Source of the DNA: Pseudomonadota bacterium
Lineage (GTDB): Bacteria > Myxococcota_A > Polyangia > Haliangiales > Haliangiaceae
Assembly: GCA_023428295.1 (NCBI GenBank)
Contig: JAEYYV010000417.1
Coordinates: 33,803-97,802, forward strand
Direction: 5' to 3'
Length of the DNA stretch: 64,000 nucleotides
In this document: positions 39,325 through 48,099 of the stretch, in pieces
How positions within the stretch are numbered: position 1 is the first letter of the stretch
Layout: every line of letters begins with the position of its first letter
Made by a program: the position numbers and the translations under genes
The notes under the pieces: generated by a model
Told to the model about the DNA's origin: nothing
Seen by the model: the letters and a program-made list of their open reading frames with translations, nothing else
The model's database searches: none

Positions 39325-40206
39325 TTGCCGAGGCTGCTGTGGCGCGATGCCCAAGGCATCGAAGGTTCTCTCGATCTCGGGACCACCGAGATCAAGGTAG
39401 GCCGCGCCATGGACTGCGCGATCCGCACCGACGACGCGATGGTCTCGCGCCATCACTCGCGCATCTTCTGGGGCGGCGGCGGCTACGTGCTCGAGGATCT
39501 GTCGTCGGCGAACGGCGTCTACTTCCAAGAGCAGCGCGTGCAGAGCCACCTGTTCAAGCACGGTGATGCCGTTCGCTGCGGAAGCCTCTGGCTCCGCTAT
39601 GTCGATGCCGGCGCAGCGGTACAGCCGAGCGGCCCGACGAGCCAGACGCCGATGATGCAGCACCCGGGCATGGGCGCGGTGTCGTCGGTCGGCCCCACGG
39701 GTCACGTGTCTGCAGTGCAGCCGGTTCCGGAGACGCAGCGTCCGTCGGGACCGAGCGAGACGGACGTGGAGATTCGCGTGCTGCGTCGCCGCGTCGAGCA
39801 GCTGCAGACCGAGCTCCGCGTGTACCGCACGAACAAGTTCAATCAGGACACCGCGCGCAAGATGGAGGATCTCGAGAACGACCTCCAGGCGATGGAGATC
39901 GAGCGCGATCAATTGAAGGCGCGCGCGGGACAGGCCGAGAACCAGCTCGTCGTCGAGGCGGGCAGCGTGAAGGTGCAGCGCGCGCTCGAGATCGCGGCGC
40001 AGACCGCCGAGACCGCGTCGTCGCTCAACGATCTTCTCTCGAGCCTACGCATCGAGGTGATGGCCGCCGAGGGCGAGTTCGAGCAGTACTCGAACGCCAT
40101 CCCGCGCGCGAGCTACGAGCTCATTCGGCAGTCGCTCCGTGACTCGACGGGCCGCTGCGACGAAGCGCGCGAGCTGCTTCGCAAGCTGCGCGAGATCGCC
40201 GAGTAG
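39325..40206 (+). CDS. FHA-domain protein with C-terminal coiled coil
   Basis: 293 residues if translation begins at TTG 39325 (giving MPRLLWRDAQG), the only start that keeps the whole FHA domain; ATG 39409 would cut it. There is no good ribosome-binding site. The FHA domain (about 5-92) has VGRAMDCAIRTDDAMVSRHH and LSSANGVYFQEQ, so the phosphothreonine-binding Arg, Ser and His are present. A Pro/Gln/Gly linker (about 95-150) leads to a long coiled coil (about 150-293; RVLRRRVEQLQTELRVYRTN, KMEDLENDLQAMEIERDQLK). It is probably a cytoplasmic adaptor in Ser/Thr kinase signalling. Divergent from purF with an AT-rich 130-base gap. Confidence 0.82.
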   Translation: MPRLLWRDAQGIEGSLDLGTTEIKVGRAMDCAIRTDDAMVSRHHSRIFWGGGGYVLEDLSSANGVYFQEQRVQSHLFKHGDAVRCGSLWLRYVDAGAAVQPSGPTSQTPMMQHPGMGAVSSVGPTGHVSAVQPVPETQRPSGPSETDVEIRVLRRRVEQLQTELRVYRTNKFNQDTARKMEDLENDLQAMEIERDQLKARAGQAENQLVVEAGSVKVQRALEIAAQTAETASSLNDLLSSLRIEVMAAEGEFEQYSNAIPRASYELIRQSLRDSTGRCDEARELLRKLREIAE

Positions 40207-40212
40207 CACCCC

Positions 40213-40260
40213 GTCGACGACGTCGTCGACGTTGACGACGACGACGACGACGACGACGAC
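40213..40260. repeat. 18-bp palindrome and (GAC)9 triplet run
   Basis: GTCGACGACGTCGTCGAC at 40213-40230 is a perfect palindrome, followed by GTT and nine perfect GAC triplets (40234-40260). It lies between the convergent FHA gene stop (40206) and the small membrane protein stop (40271) and is non-coding. It may act as a hairpin terminator for both genes; triplet runs of this kind can vary in length. Confidence 0.8.
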
Positions 40261-40270
40261 GCGAAGTCGA

Positions 40271-40660
40271 TTAGACCTGCGCCGGCAAGTAATCGAGTCC
40301 GACGTACAAGAGGCCGTGCGCGAGCGTCAGGAACGCGGCGAGCCAGAGCGTCGTCATGAAGCCCTGCACCTCGAGCCACTTCTTCTTCTCGAAGATCTTC
40401 ACGGTGCCGACGAGCAGCGCGAGGTTGATGATGAACGGCAGGAGGAAGCTCGCGATGCCCATGGTCGCGAGGTTCACGAGCGGCTTGAGCGCCCAGTAGA
40501 GCCCCGTGTTGAGGACGGCAAACACGAGCGCGATCAGCGGCAGCATGCGCTTCTTCGCGACGATCACCTTCGGGTTCTTTCGGGTGGCGATGAAGAACAC
40601 GAGGCCGAACACGACCAGGCGGACGCCGAGCTTGATCAGGATTCCCGTTGCGCCGGTCAT
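40271..40660 (-). CDS. small integral membrane protein
   Basis: 129 residues from ATG 40660; longer in-frame starts add a low-quality leader. Four hydrophobic segments are visible (ILIKLGVRLVVFGLVFFIAT, MLPLIALVFAVLNTGLYWAL, GIASFLLPFIINLALLVGTV, TTLWLAAFLTLAHGLLYVGL), with Lys-rich cytoplasmic loops (RKNPKVIVAKKR, FEKKKWL). No family is recognised with confidence; the helix pattern resembles small DUF-type inner-membrane proteins. It is divergent from the membrane-protein gene at 40887, with 226 bases between starts that contain a promoter and inverted repeat for that gene. Confidence 0.7.
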   Translation of the reverse strand: MTGATGILIKLGVRLVVFGLVFFIATRKNPKVIVAKKRMLPLIALVFAVLNTGLYWALKPLVNLATMGIASFLLPFIINLALLVGTVKIFEKKKWLEVQGFMTTLWLAAFLTLAHGLLYVGLDYLPAQV

Positions 40661-40820
40661 ATAGGAGCGAGTGTGGCATGGCGACGTGCCCCGTGCGCGC
40701 GACCAGGCTGGACGGACTCCGCAACCGGCCGATCCACTTGTCACGATGAGGGCCGATGATCCTGCGGACAACCCGGGCATACCCCAGGGACACCAGAATG
40801 ATTCCGAGGGTCTAGCCCGA

Positions 40821-40861
40821 GACAGTTGTACCTGTGTGATTACAGACACTCGACAACTGTC
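40821..40861. promoter_or_regulatory. 9-bp inverted repeat over a promoter
   Basis: GACAGTTGT (40821-40829) and ACAACTGTC (40853-40861) form a perfect 9-bp inverted repeat with a 23-base spacer. The right arm overlaps the -35 hexamer proposed for the next gene, so it could be an operator; a hairpin in RNA is the alternative. Confidence 0.55.
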
Positions 40862-40877
40862 GTCAGGCGATTACAAT
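40850..40877 (+). promoter_or_regulatory. sigma-70-type promoter, near-leaderless transcript
   Basis: TCGACA (40850-40855) and TACAAT (40872-40877) are each 5/6 matches to the -35 and -10 consensus with a 16-base spacer. The predicted start, about 7 bases after the -10 box, is near 40884, and the ATG is at 40887, leaving almost no leader. There is also no Shine-Dalgarno sequence. Confidence 0.55.
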
Positions 40878-40886
40878 TGGACTCCT

Positions 40887-41381
40887 ATGGCGGACGTCAT
40901 CGCCTCCCCGACATCACGGCTCGCACGGCGAGCCAAGCTGCACGCGCGCCGCCGAAACGCGGATCTCGTGATCGCGGTGTCGGCGCTCGGCGCAGCGATG
41001 CTCGCGCTGCCGCTCTCTCAGAACATGTTCCACGGTCCGGAGGTCGCGGCCACACTCGCCGTCGCAGCCACCGCGATGCTCGCGAAGCAGCGCTGGGCGC
41101 TCGCGCTCGTCGTGCTCGCAGAGCTCATGCTCGCGCCGACGATCGTCCCGATCGCGCTGTTCGGTGCGAAGGCGCAATCGATCTTCGGCGTCGGCATGCT
41201 CGCGCAGGTCACGGCATGGGTCGCGGTGATCGGAATCGTGCCCGGCATCCTCGCGATGCGTCGCGCCGCTGCCGCGATGGTCCTCGTGACGGGTTGGCGC
41301 CGCACGAAGCACTCGGTGCGCGGCACCGCGCTCGGCATCGTCGCGTGCGGTGCGCTCGCTGCGATCGTTCCGGTCCTCTAG
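40887..41381 (+). CDS. membrane protein of unknown function
   Basis: 164 residues. A basic N-terminus (SRLARRAKLHARRRNAD) precedes about four hydrophobic segments (LVIAVSALGAAMLALPLSQN, GPEVAATLAVAATAMLAKQR, WALALVVLAELMLAPTIVPI, MLAQVTAWVAVIGIVPGILA) and a final one (GIVACGALAAIVPVL) after an Arg/Lys-rich loop. The positive N-terminus suggests it stays in the cytoplasm. No family recognised. Convergent with purL, with 4 bases between stops. Translation likely begins on a nearly leaderless mRNA (see the promoter entry). Confidence 0.72.
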   Translation: MADVIASPTSRLARRAKLHARRRNADLVIAVSALGAAMLALPLSQNMFHGPEVAATLAVAATAMLAKQRWALALVVLAELMLAPTIVPIALFGAKAQSIFGVGMLAQVTAWVAVIGIVPGILAMRRAAAAMVLVTGWRRTKHSVRGTALGIVACGALAAIVPVL

Positions 41382-41385
41382 CAGC

Positions 41386-44300
41386 TCAACCGACCCAAGC
41401 GCGCGCGTTGTGGAACATGCGCATCCACGGGCTGTGCTCGAACGTCCAGCTCGCAGGCCGCCACGACAGCTGCGTGTTGCGAAACACGCGCTCGGGGTGC
41501 GGCATCATGATCGTGAAGCGACCGTTCGCCGTGGTCAGCGCAGCGATGCCGTCGGGCGAGCCGTTGGGGTTCGCGGGATACGTGGTCGCGACGTCGCCGC
41601 GTCCATCGACGAAGCGCGCGGCGATCACGCCCTGCTGCGAGAGCTGAGCGACCTGCGCCTCGGTGAGCTCGGCCCTGCCCTCGCCGTGCGCGTTGGCCAC
41701 CGGAATGCGCGAGCCCGCCATGCCGGTGAAGAAGATCGACGGTGACTCCGCGATCCCGAGGAGCACGACGCGCGCTTCGAACTGCTCGCTGCGGTTCCTC
41801 ACGAAGCGCGGCCAGTGCGACGCGCCGGGGATTCGGTCCGCGAGGTCCGCGAGCATCTGGCAGCCGTTGCACACGCCGAGGAGGAAGGTGTCGTCACGAC
41901 CGAGGAACGCGTCGAGCGCGGCGCGTGCGCGCTGGTTGTAACGGAACGATGCGGCCCAGCCGCGTCCCGCCCCGAGGACATCGCCGTACGAGAAGCCACC
42001 GCACGCGACGGCGCCGCAAAAGCTCGCGAGATCGACGCGGCCCTCGACGAGATCCGTCATGTGCACGTCGACCGCTTCGAAGCCGGCGAGGTGGAACGCC
42101 GTCGCCATCTCGATCTGACCGTTGACGCCCTGCTCGCGCAGGATCGCGACCCTCGGACTCGTCACCTTCCTCGTCGTCGCCGATGGCGGTGGATCGGGCT
42201 CGAACGTCAGGTGCGCGGTGAGCCCGGGCGCGTCGGGATCGAGACGCATCGCGTGCTCTTCGCCGGCGGACGCCGGATCGTCGCGACGTAGCGCCATCTG
42301 ATGCGTGACGTGCGACCAGCGCGCGCGCAGCTTCGTGCGCGTCGTGTCGACGACGGTCGCCCCCGCGTGCGTGATGCGGACCGAGTCGCGCGCAACGGCG
42401 CGACCGATCGCGTGGACCTGCGCGCCCGCGCCGACGAGCGTGTGCGTGACCTTCTCGACGTTCACGGACAGCACCTCGACGATCGCGCCGAGCTCCTCGC
42501 TGAACAGCGCGGCGAACGGATCGCGGTGCACGCTCGTGGTGTCGAGCTCGAGGCCGAGGCCCGCGCAAAACGCCATCTCGAGCGCGGTAACGACGAGGCC
42601 ACCGTCGGAGCGATCGTGATACGCGACGATCGACTCCGCGTGGACGAGCTCCTGCAGCGCCGCGTACGTCGACGCGAGGCGCTTCGGATCGTCGAGGTCG
42701 GCGGGCTCGTCGCCGAGCTGCCCGAAGACCTGGGCGAGACACGATGCGCCGAGGCGATGCTTGCCGGCCGAGAGATCCACGAGGAGCAGCTCGTGCCCTT
42801 CACCGCGGAGCTCGGGCGTCACGGCCTTGCGTACATTCTCGACGGGACCGAACGCGGTGGCCACGAGCGTCACGGGCGACACGACAGTGCGCTTCTCCGT
42901 GGTGCGCTTCTCCGTGGCCGGCAGCGAAGAGCCCTCGTACGGCGAGCCGCCGCCGCTCACGCCACCAGTGATCCGTTGATCGATCCAGTCGGCGGCAGCG
43001 AGTGCTTTGGCGATGTTCTCGTCGGCAGCGCTCGCGTCGGGTGTGGAGAAGACCTGAAGGTCGCGGAGCGTCTCGCGGTTCGCCTGCACGTTCACGAGGC
43101 GCGCGAGCTCGGCGTCGTAGGGGTCGATCGGAGGATCAGCGGGCAGAGCGTTGTGCGCTTCGGCGGCGACCTCGGCTTCGAGGCGCGCGAGCTCCTGGTC
43201 GGCGGTGGTCATCGGTGCGGGCACAGCGGGCGCAGTGCGGGCGACCGGTGCGTCCCAGACGGTGCGCATCGACATCGAGTCTTTGCCGACGGGAATGGCG
43301 ATGCCGAGCGCGATCGCGGTCTCGCTCGCGGCGCGCACGCCGTCGTAGAGACGCGCGTCCTCGCCGGGATGCCCGGCCGCGGCCATCCAATTGCACGACA
43401 GCTTGATCTTGCCGAGCGCGCCGATCGGAGCGCCCGCGAGGTTCATGATCGCTTCGCCGATCGCGAGGCGCGATGCAGCGGCGGCGTCGAGCAGCGCGAC
43501 CGGTGGGCGCTCGCCGAGCGACATCACTTCGCCCGCGTTCGTGTCGAAGCCTGCGGTGGTCAGCGCGCAATCGGCGACCGGCACCTGGAACCGCCCGACC
43601 ATGGGATCGCGCGCGACCATGCCGCCGACGGTGCGATCGCCGATCGAGATGAGGAACGTCTTGTCGGCGACGGTCGGAAGGCCGAGCACGCGATCGAGCG
43701 CGGCCTCGACGGTGACGCCGGTCAGGTCGAGCTTGTCCTTGGGCGGCGGAACGACCTCCGCGCGACGCACCATGCGCGGCGGCTTGCCGAGCACGAGCTC
43801 GAGCGGGAGATCCACCGGTGGTGGGCCGCCGCGATTGTCGCTGACGTGGAGCCGACCGTCGGGCGTGGCCACGCCGAGCTGCGCCCACGGCGCGCGCTCG
43901 CGATCACACAGCGCGCGAAACGCGGGGACGCGATCGGGATCGATCGCGAGGACGTACCGCTCCTGCGCCTCGTTGGACCACAGCTCGAGCGGCGACAGAT
44001 CGGGCTCGCCCGTCGGAATCGCGCGCAGCTCGAGCATCGCGCCGAGATCCGCGTCGTGAACGAGCTCGGGCATCGCGTTGGACAGGCCGCCCGCGCCGAC
44101 GTCGTGGATCGACAGGATCGGGTTGGCGTCGCCGAGCGCCGCGCAGCGATCGATCACCTCTTGGCACCGGCGCTGGACCTCCGCGTTGTCGCGCTGCACG
44201 CTCGCGAAGTCGAGGTCCTCGGCCGACGCACCTTGCGCGAGCGAGCTCGCCGCGCCGCCGCCGAGACCGATGAGGAACGCCGGACCACCGAGGACGATCA

Positions 44301-45585
44301 GCGCCGCACCGTCGGGGAACTTGGTCTTCTTCACGTGCATCGGGCGCACGCTGCCGATGCCGCCCGCGAGCATCACCGGCTTGTGATAGCCGCGGCCCTC
44401 GCGCTCGTACGTGCGGAAGTAGCCGAGGATCGCGGGGCGACCGAACTCGTTGTTGAACGCGGCGCCGCCGAGCGGCCGCTCGGTCATGATGTCGAGCGCG
44501 CTCGCGATGCGGCCGGGCTTTCCGATCCAGTGATCCGGCGCGGGCTCCCACGGCTCGAGGTGATCCGGGATTCGCAGATCGCTGACCGTGAACCCGACGA
44601 GCCCCGCCTTGGGCTTCGCGCCGCGACCCGTGGCGCCTTCATCGCGGATCTCGCCGCCGCTCCCCGTCGCCGCCCCCGGGAACGGCGAGATCGCCGTGGG
44701 GTGGTTGTGGGTCTCGACCTTGCCGAGGATGTGTACGGGCTCGCGCACGCCGCGATAGACGTGATCCTCGTCGGGAACGAGCCGCATCGCGACGCTGCCC
44801 TCGACGACCGCCGCGTTGTCCTTGTACGCGCTCAAGACCCCATCGGGGTTCGCCTCGGTCGACTTCTTGATCAGCGCGAACAGGCTCTTGTCCTGGCGCA
44901 CGCCGCCGATGTGAAACTCGGCGTTGAAGATCTTGTGCCGGCAGTGCTCGCTGTTCGCCTGCGCGAACATCATGAGCTCCACGTCCGTCGGATCGCGGCC
45001 GAGCGCGCCGTACCGCGTGACGAGGTACTCGATCTCGTCATCGGCGAGCGCCAGTCCCAAGCGCACGCTCGCCTCGCGCAGCGTCGCGCGGCCATCGGCG
45101 CCGAGCCGGATGTAGCTCAAGGGACGCGGCTGTCCCGGCGGCGCGATCACGCGGGAGAGATCCGCTTCGCGCACGAGCACCGTCTCGGTCATGCGATCGG
45201 CGACGAGCGCACCGACGCGTTCGGCCTCCGCGTCACCCGCGAACGTGTACGCGACGACGCGCTCGATCCGCGTGACGGCGTCCAGGCCGCACACGTGCGC
45301 GATGTCGGTCGCCTTGCTCGACCACGGACTCGTCGTGCCGAGGCGCGGTGCGATCCAGAACGAGCGCCCTGCTCCCACGACGGCCGGCGGGATATCGCTC
45401 GGTCCGTACGCGAGCATCTGCTCGAGCTGCGCGATCTCGTTCGCCGCGAGCGGACGCGCCGTCGCGATGACGTGCGCCCACTTCGCGTCGATGGCGACGA
45501 CGGTCGGAAGCTCCGCGCGAACCTTGGCGAGCACTCGCGCGCGACGCGCGACGGAGAGCGCACTTCGTCCAACGATGGTCAGCAC
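41386..45585 (-). CDS. purL: phosphoribosylformylglycinamidine synthase, large single-chain type
   Basis: 1399 residues. Converts FGAR plus glutamine to FGAM in purine synthesis. Like the E. coli enzyme it joins an N-terminal domain, two AIRS-like ATP-binding halves and a C-terminal glutaminase: GVNGQIEMATAFHLAGF and CGGFSYGDVLGAGRGWA, with the catalytic Cys in GVCNGCQMLADL. NSEHCRHKIFNA is the diagnostic active-site sequence. GTG 45585 was chosen because AGGAGG (45593-45598) sits 7 bases upstream; the upstream ATG at 45615 has none and lies in a palindrome. An insertion (about 850-930) with low-complexity linker and a short TTEKR/TEKRT repeat is unusual. No separate purQ or purS is needed. 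Confidence 0.97.
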   Translation of the reverse strand: MLTIVGRSALSVARRARVLAKVRAELPTVVAIDAKWAHVIATARPLAANEIAQLEQMLAYGPSDIPPAVVGAGRSFWIAPRLGTTSPWSSKATDIAHVCGLDAVTRIERVVAYTFAGDAEAERVGALVADRMTETVLVREADLSRVIAPPGQPRPLSYIRLGADGRATLREASVRLGLALADDEIEYLVTRYGALGRDPTDVELMMFAQANSEHCRHKIFNAEFHIGGVRQDKSLFALIKKSTEANPDGVLSAYKDNAAVVEGSVAMRLVPDEDHVYRGVREPVHILGKVETHNHPTAISPFPGAATGSGGEIRDEGATGRGAKPKAGLVGFTVSDLRIPDHLEPWEPAPDHWIGKPGRIASALDIMTERPLGGAAFNNEFGRPAILGYFRTYEREGRGYHKPVMLAGGIGSVRPMHVKKTKFPDGAALIVLGGPAFLIGLGGGAASSLAQGASAEDLDFASVQRDNAEVQRRCQEVIDRCAALGDANPILSIHDVGAGGLSNAMPELVHDADLGAMLELRAIPTGEPDLSPLELWSNEAQERYVLAIDPDRVPAFRALCDRERAPWAQLGVATPDGRLHVSDNRGGPPPVDLPLELVLGKPPRMVRRAEVVPPPKDKLDLTGVTVEAALDRVLGLPTVADKTFLISIGDRTVGGMVARDPMVGRFQVPVADCALTTAGFDTNAGEVMSLGERPPVALLDAAAASRLAIGEAIMNLAGAPIGALGKIKLSCNWMAAAGHPGEDARLYDGVRAASETAIALGIAIPVGKDSMSMRTVWDAPVARTAPAVPAPMTTADQELARLEAEVAAEAHNALPADPPIDPYDAELARLVNVQANRETLRDLQVFSTPDASAADENIAKALAAADWIDQRITGGVSGGGSPYEGSSLPATEKRTTEKRTVVSPVTLVATAFGPVENVRKAVTPELRGEGHELLLVDLSAGKHRLGASCLAQVFGQLGDEPADLDDPKRLASTYAALQELVHAESIVAYHDRSDGGLVVTALEMAFCAGLGLELDTTSVHRDPFAALFSEELGAIVEVLSVNVEKVTHTLVGAGAQVHAIGRAVARDSVRITHAGATVVDTTRTKLRARWSHVTHQMALRRDDPASAGEEHAMRLDPDAPGLTAHLTFEPDPPPSATTRKVTSPRVAILREQGVNGQIEMATAFHLAGFEAVDVHMTDLVEGRVDLASFCGAVACGGFSYGDVLGAGRGWAASFRYNQRARAALDAFLGRDDTFLLGVCNGCQMLADLADRIPGASHWPRFVRNRSEQFEARVVLLGIAESPSIFFTGMAGSRIPVANAHGEGRAELTEAQVAQLSQQGVIAARFVDGRGDVATTYPANPNGSPDGIAALTTANGRFTIMMPHPERVFRNTQLSWRPASWTFEHSPWMRMFHNARAWVG

Positions 45586-45597
45586 TCGCTCGCCTCC

Positions 45598-45614
45598 TGT
45601 CCGGTAACCGGACA
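45598..45614. promoter_or_regulatory. 17-base palindrome next to the purL ribosome-binding site
   Basis: TGTCCGGT-A-ACCGGACA is a perfect palindrome with 8-bp arms. On the minus strand it abuts AGGAGG of purL (sharing one base), so it could be a repressor site or an RNA hairpin that affects access to the ribosome-binding site. Confidence 0.6.
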
Positions 45615-45638
45615 TTTTCCAACTCGTTGGACAAATGT
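45612..45638. promoter_or_regulatory. extended inverted repeat upstream of purL
   Basis: ACATTTTCCAAC-TC-GTTGGACAAATGT: the two arms are complementary over 12 bases if one base is bulged, with a perfect TCCAAC/GTTGGA core. It lies within 30 bases of the purL hairpin and probably marks an operator or RNA structure. Confidence 0.5.
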
Positions 45639-45710
45639 GGTGGATTTGACCAATTCGCTGACGTTTTGGGGTCGGACCCCACGTCGCTCCGAAAGTGGTG
45701 CTTTTGACCA
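45637..45710. repeat. direct repeat GTGGTGnnTTTGACCA, two copies
   Basis: Copies at 45637-45652 and 45695-45710 match at 14 of 16 bases and are 58 bases apart. Between them lies the inverted repeat TGGGGTC-G-GACCCCA (45667-45681). Neither is coding. They probably mark a protein-binding region upstream of purL or downstream of purC. Confidence 0.6.
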
Positions 45711-45737
45711 GTCGGGCGAACGGGGCTCACGAGGCAC

Positions 45738-46717
45738 CTACGCGGCCTCCAGGGCACTCGCGATCCGCGGAATCGGGTCGCGCGTGTCGGGCACGAACGC
45801 GGTTCCCGTCACCAGCTCGAAGCTCGCGATGTAGCGACGCGCGGCTTCGATGCGCACCTCGTCAGGCATGACGGGAGGCGGACCATCGCCAGACCACGTC
45901 GCCTCGTTGGCGAGCCACCGGCGGACGTACTCCTTGTCGAGCGAGCGCGGCTCTTCGCCACGCGCGAGGCGCTCCTCGTAGTCGTCGGCGTACCAGTAGC
46001 GCGACGAATCGGGCGTGTGAATCTCGTCGATGAACGTGAGCACGCCGTTCTTGTCGAGGCCGATCTCGTACTTCGTGTCGGCGAGGATCAGGCCTTGCGC
46101 TGCCGCGTGGCGCTGTCCTTCCTCGAACATCGCTGCAGCGAGAGCAGCCGCGCGGTCGAACACGTCGGCGTCGATGCGCCCCATCGCGAGCAGCTCGTCG
46201 CGCGAAACCGAGACGTCGTGATCGCCCTTTGCGGCCTTCGTCGACGGCGTCAGGATCGGCTGCGGCAGCTTCTCGTTCTTCTTCATGCCGTCCGGCAGCG
46301 CGTGCCCACAGAACGTGCGCGCGCCGGATTCGTATGCCTTCCAGATCGACGTCGACGTGACGCCCGTCAGGTAGCTGCGCATGACGAGCTCGACGGGAAG
46401 CGCCGTGCACTCGCGCGCGATCATGACGTTGGGATCGGGCACGCGGATCATGTGGTTCGGCGCGATGTCCGTGGTCTTCTCGAACCAGAACTGCGCGAGC
46501 TGGTTCAGCACCTGCCCCTTCGACGGGATCGTGCCGACCACCGCGTCGAACGCCGAGAGACGATCCGTCACGATGATGATGCGCTCGCCTCGCTCGTTGT
46601 CGATGAAGCAGTCGCGCACCTTGCCGTCGTATCGCTCCAGCGTGCGCCCGTCGATGGTCGTGAATGGCGTCGAATCGAGCGTGTGGCGGAGCTGCGCGCG
46701 AAGCTCGTCCTCGAGGC

Positions 46718-46721
<4 letters not shown>
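45738..46721 (-). CDS. purC: phosphoribosylaminoimidazole-succinocarboxamide synthase
   Basis: 327 residues; ATG 46721 with GGGAGGA 5-11 bases upstream and a 4-bp overlap with the purB stop (ATGA). It joins CAIR and aspartate to make SAICAR in purine synthesis. Typical SAICAR synthetase sequences are GKVRDCFIDNERGERIIIVT, SAFDAVVGTIPSKGQVLN, VMRSYLTGVTSTS, LADTKYEIGLD and IDEIHTPDSSRYW. The length matches the yeast-like/long bacterial form (about 300) rather than the short E. coli type (237). Translationally coupled to purB, so steps 8 and 9 of the pathway are made together. Confidence 0.97.
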
Positions 46722-48055
<1,334 letters not shown>

Positions 48056-48061
48056 CGCCTG

Positions 48062-48089
48062 CTCCTCGCGGCCCTTGTACCCCGAGGAG
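48062..48089 (-). promoter_or_regulatory. hairpin overlapping the purB ribosome-binding site
   Basis: CTCCTCG and CGAGGAG form 7 perfect pairs with a 14-base loop (48062-48068 / 48083-48089). The arm nearer the start is the GAGGAG Shine-Dalgarno of purB, so folding would lower translation unless ribosomes arriving from upstream open it. Confidence 0.45.
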
Positions 48090-48099
48090 GCACGCTTTT

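Noticed and set aside
37834..40206. A 790-codon + strand frame across purF
   Set aside because: Only its last 293 codons have coding character (FHA domain); the rest is antisense to purF.
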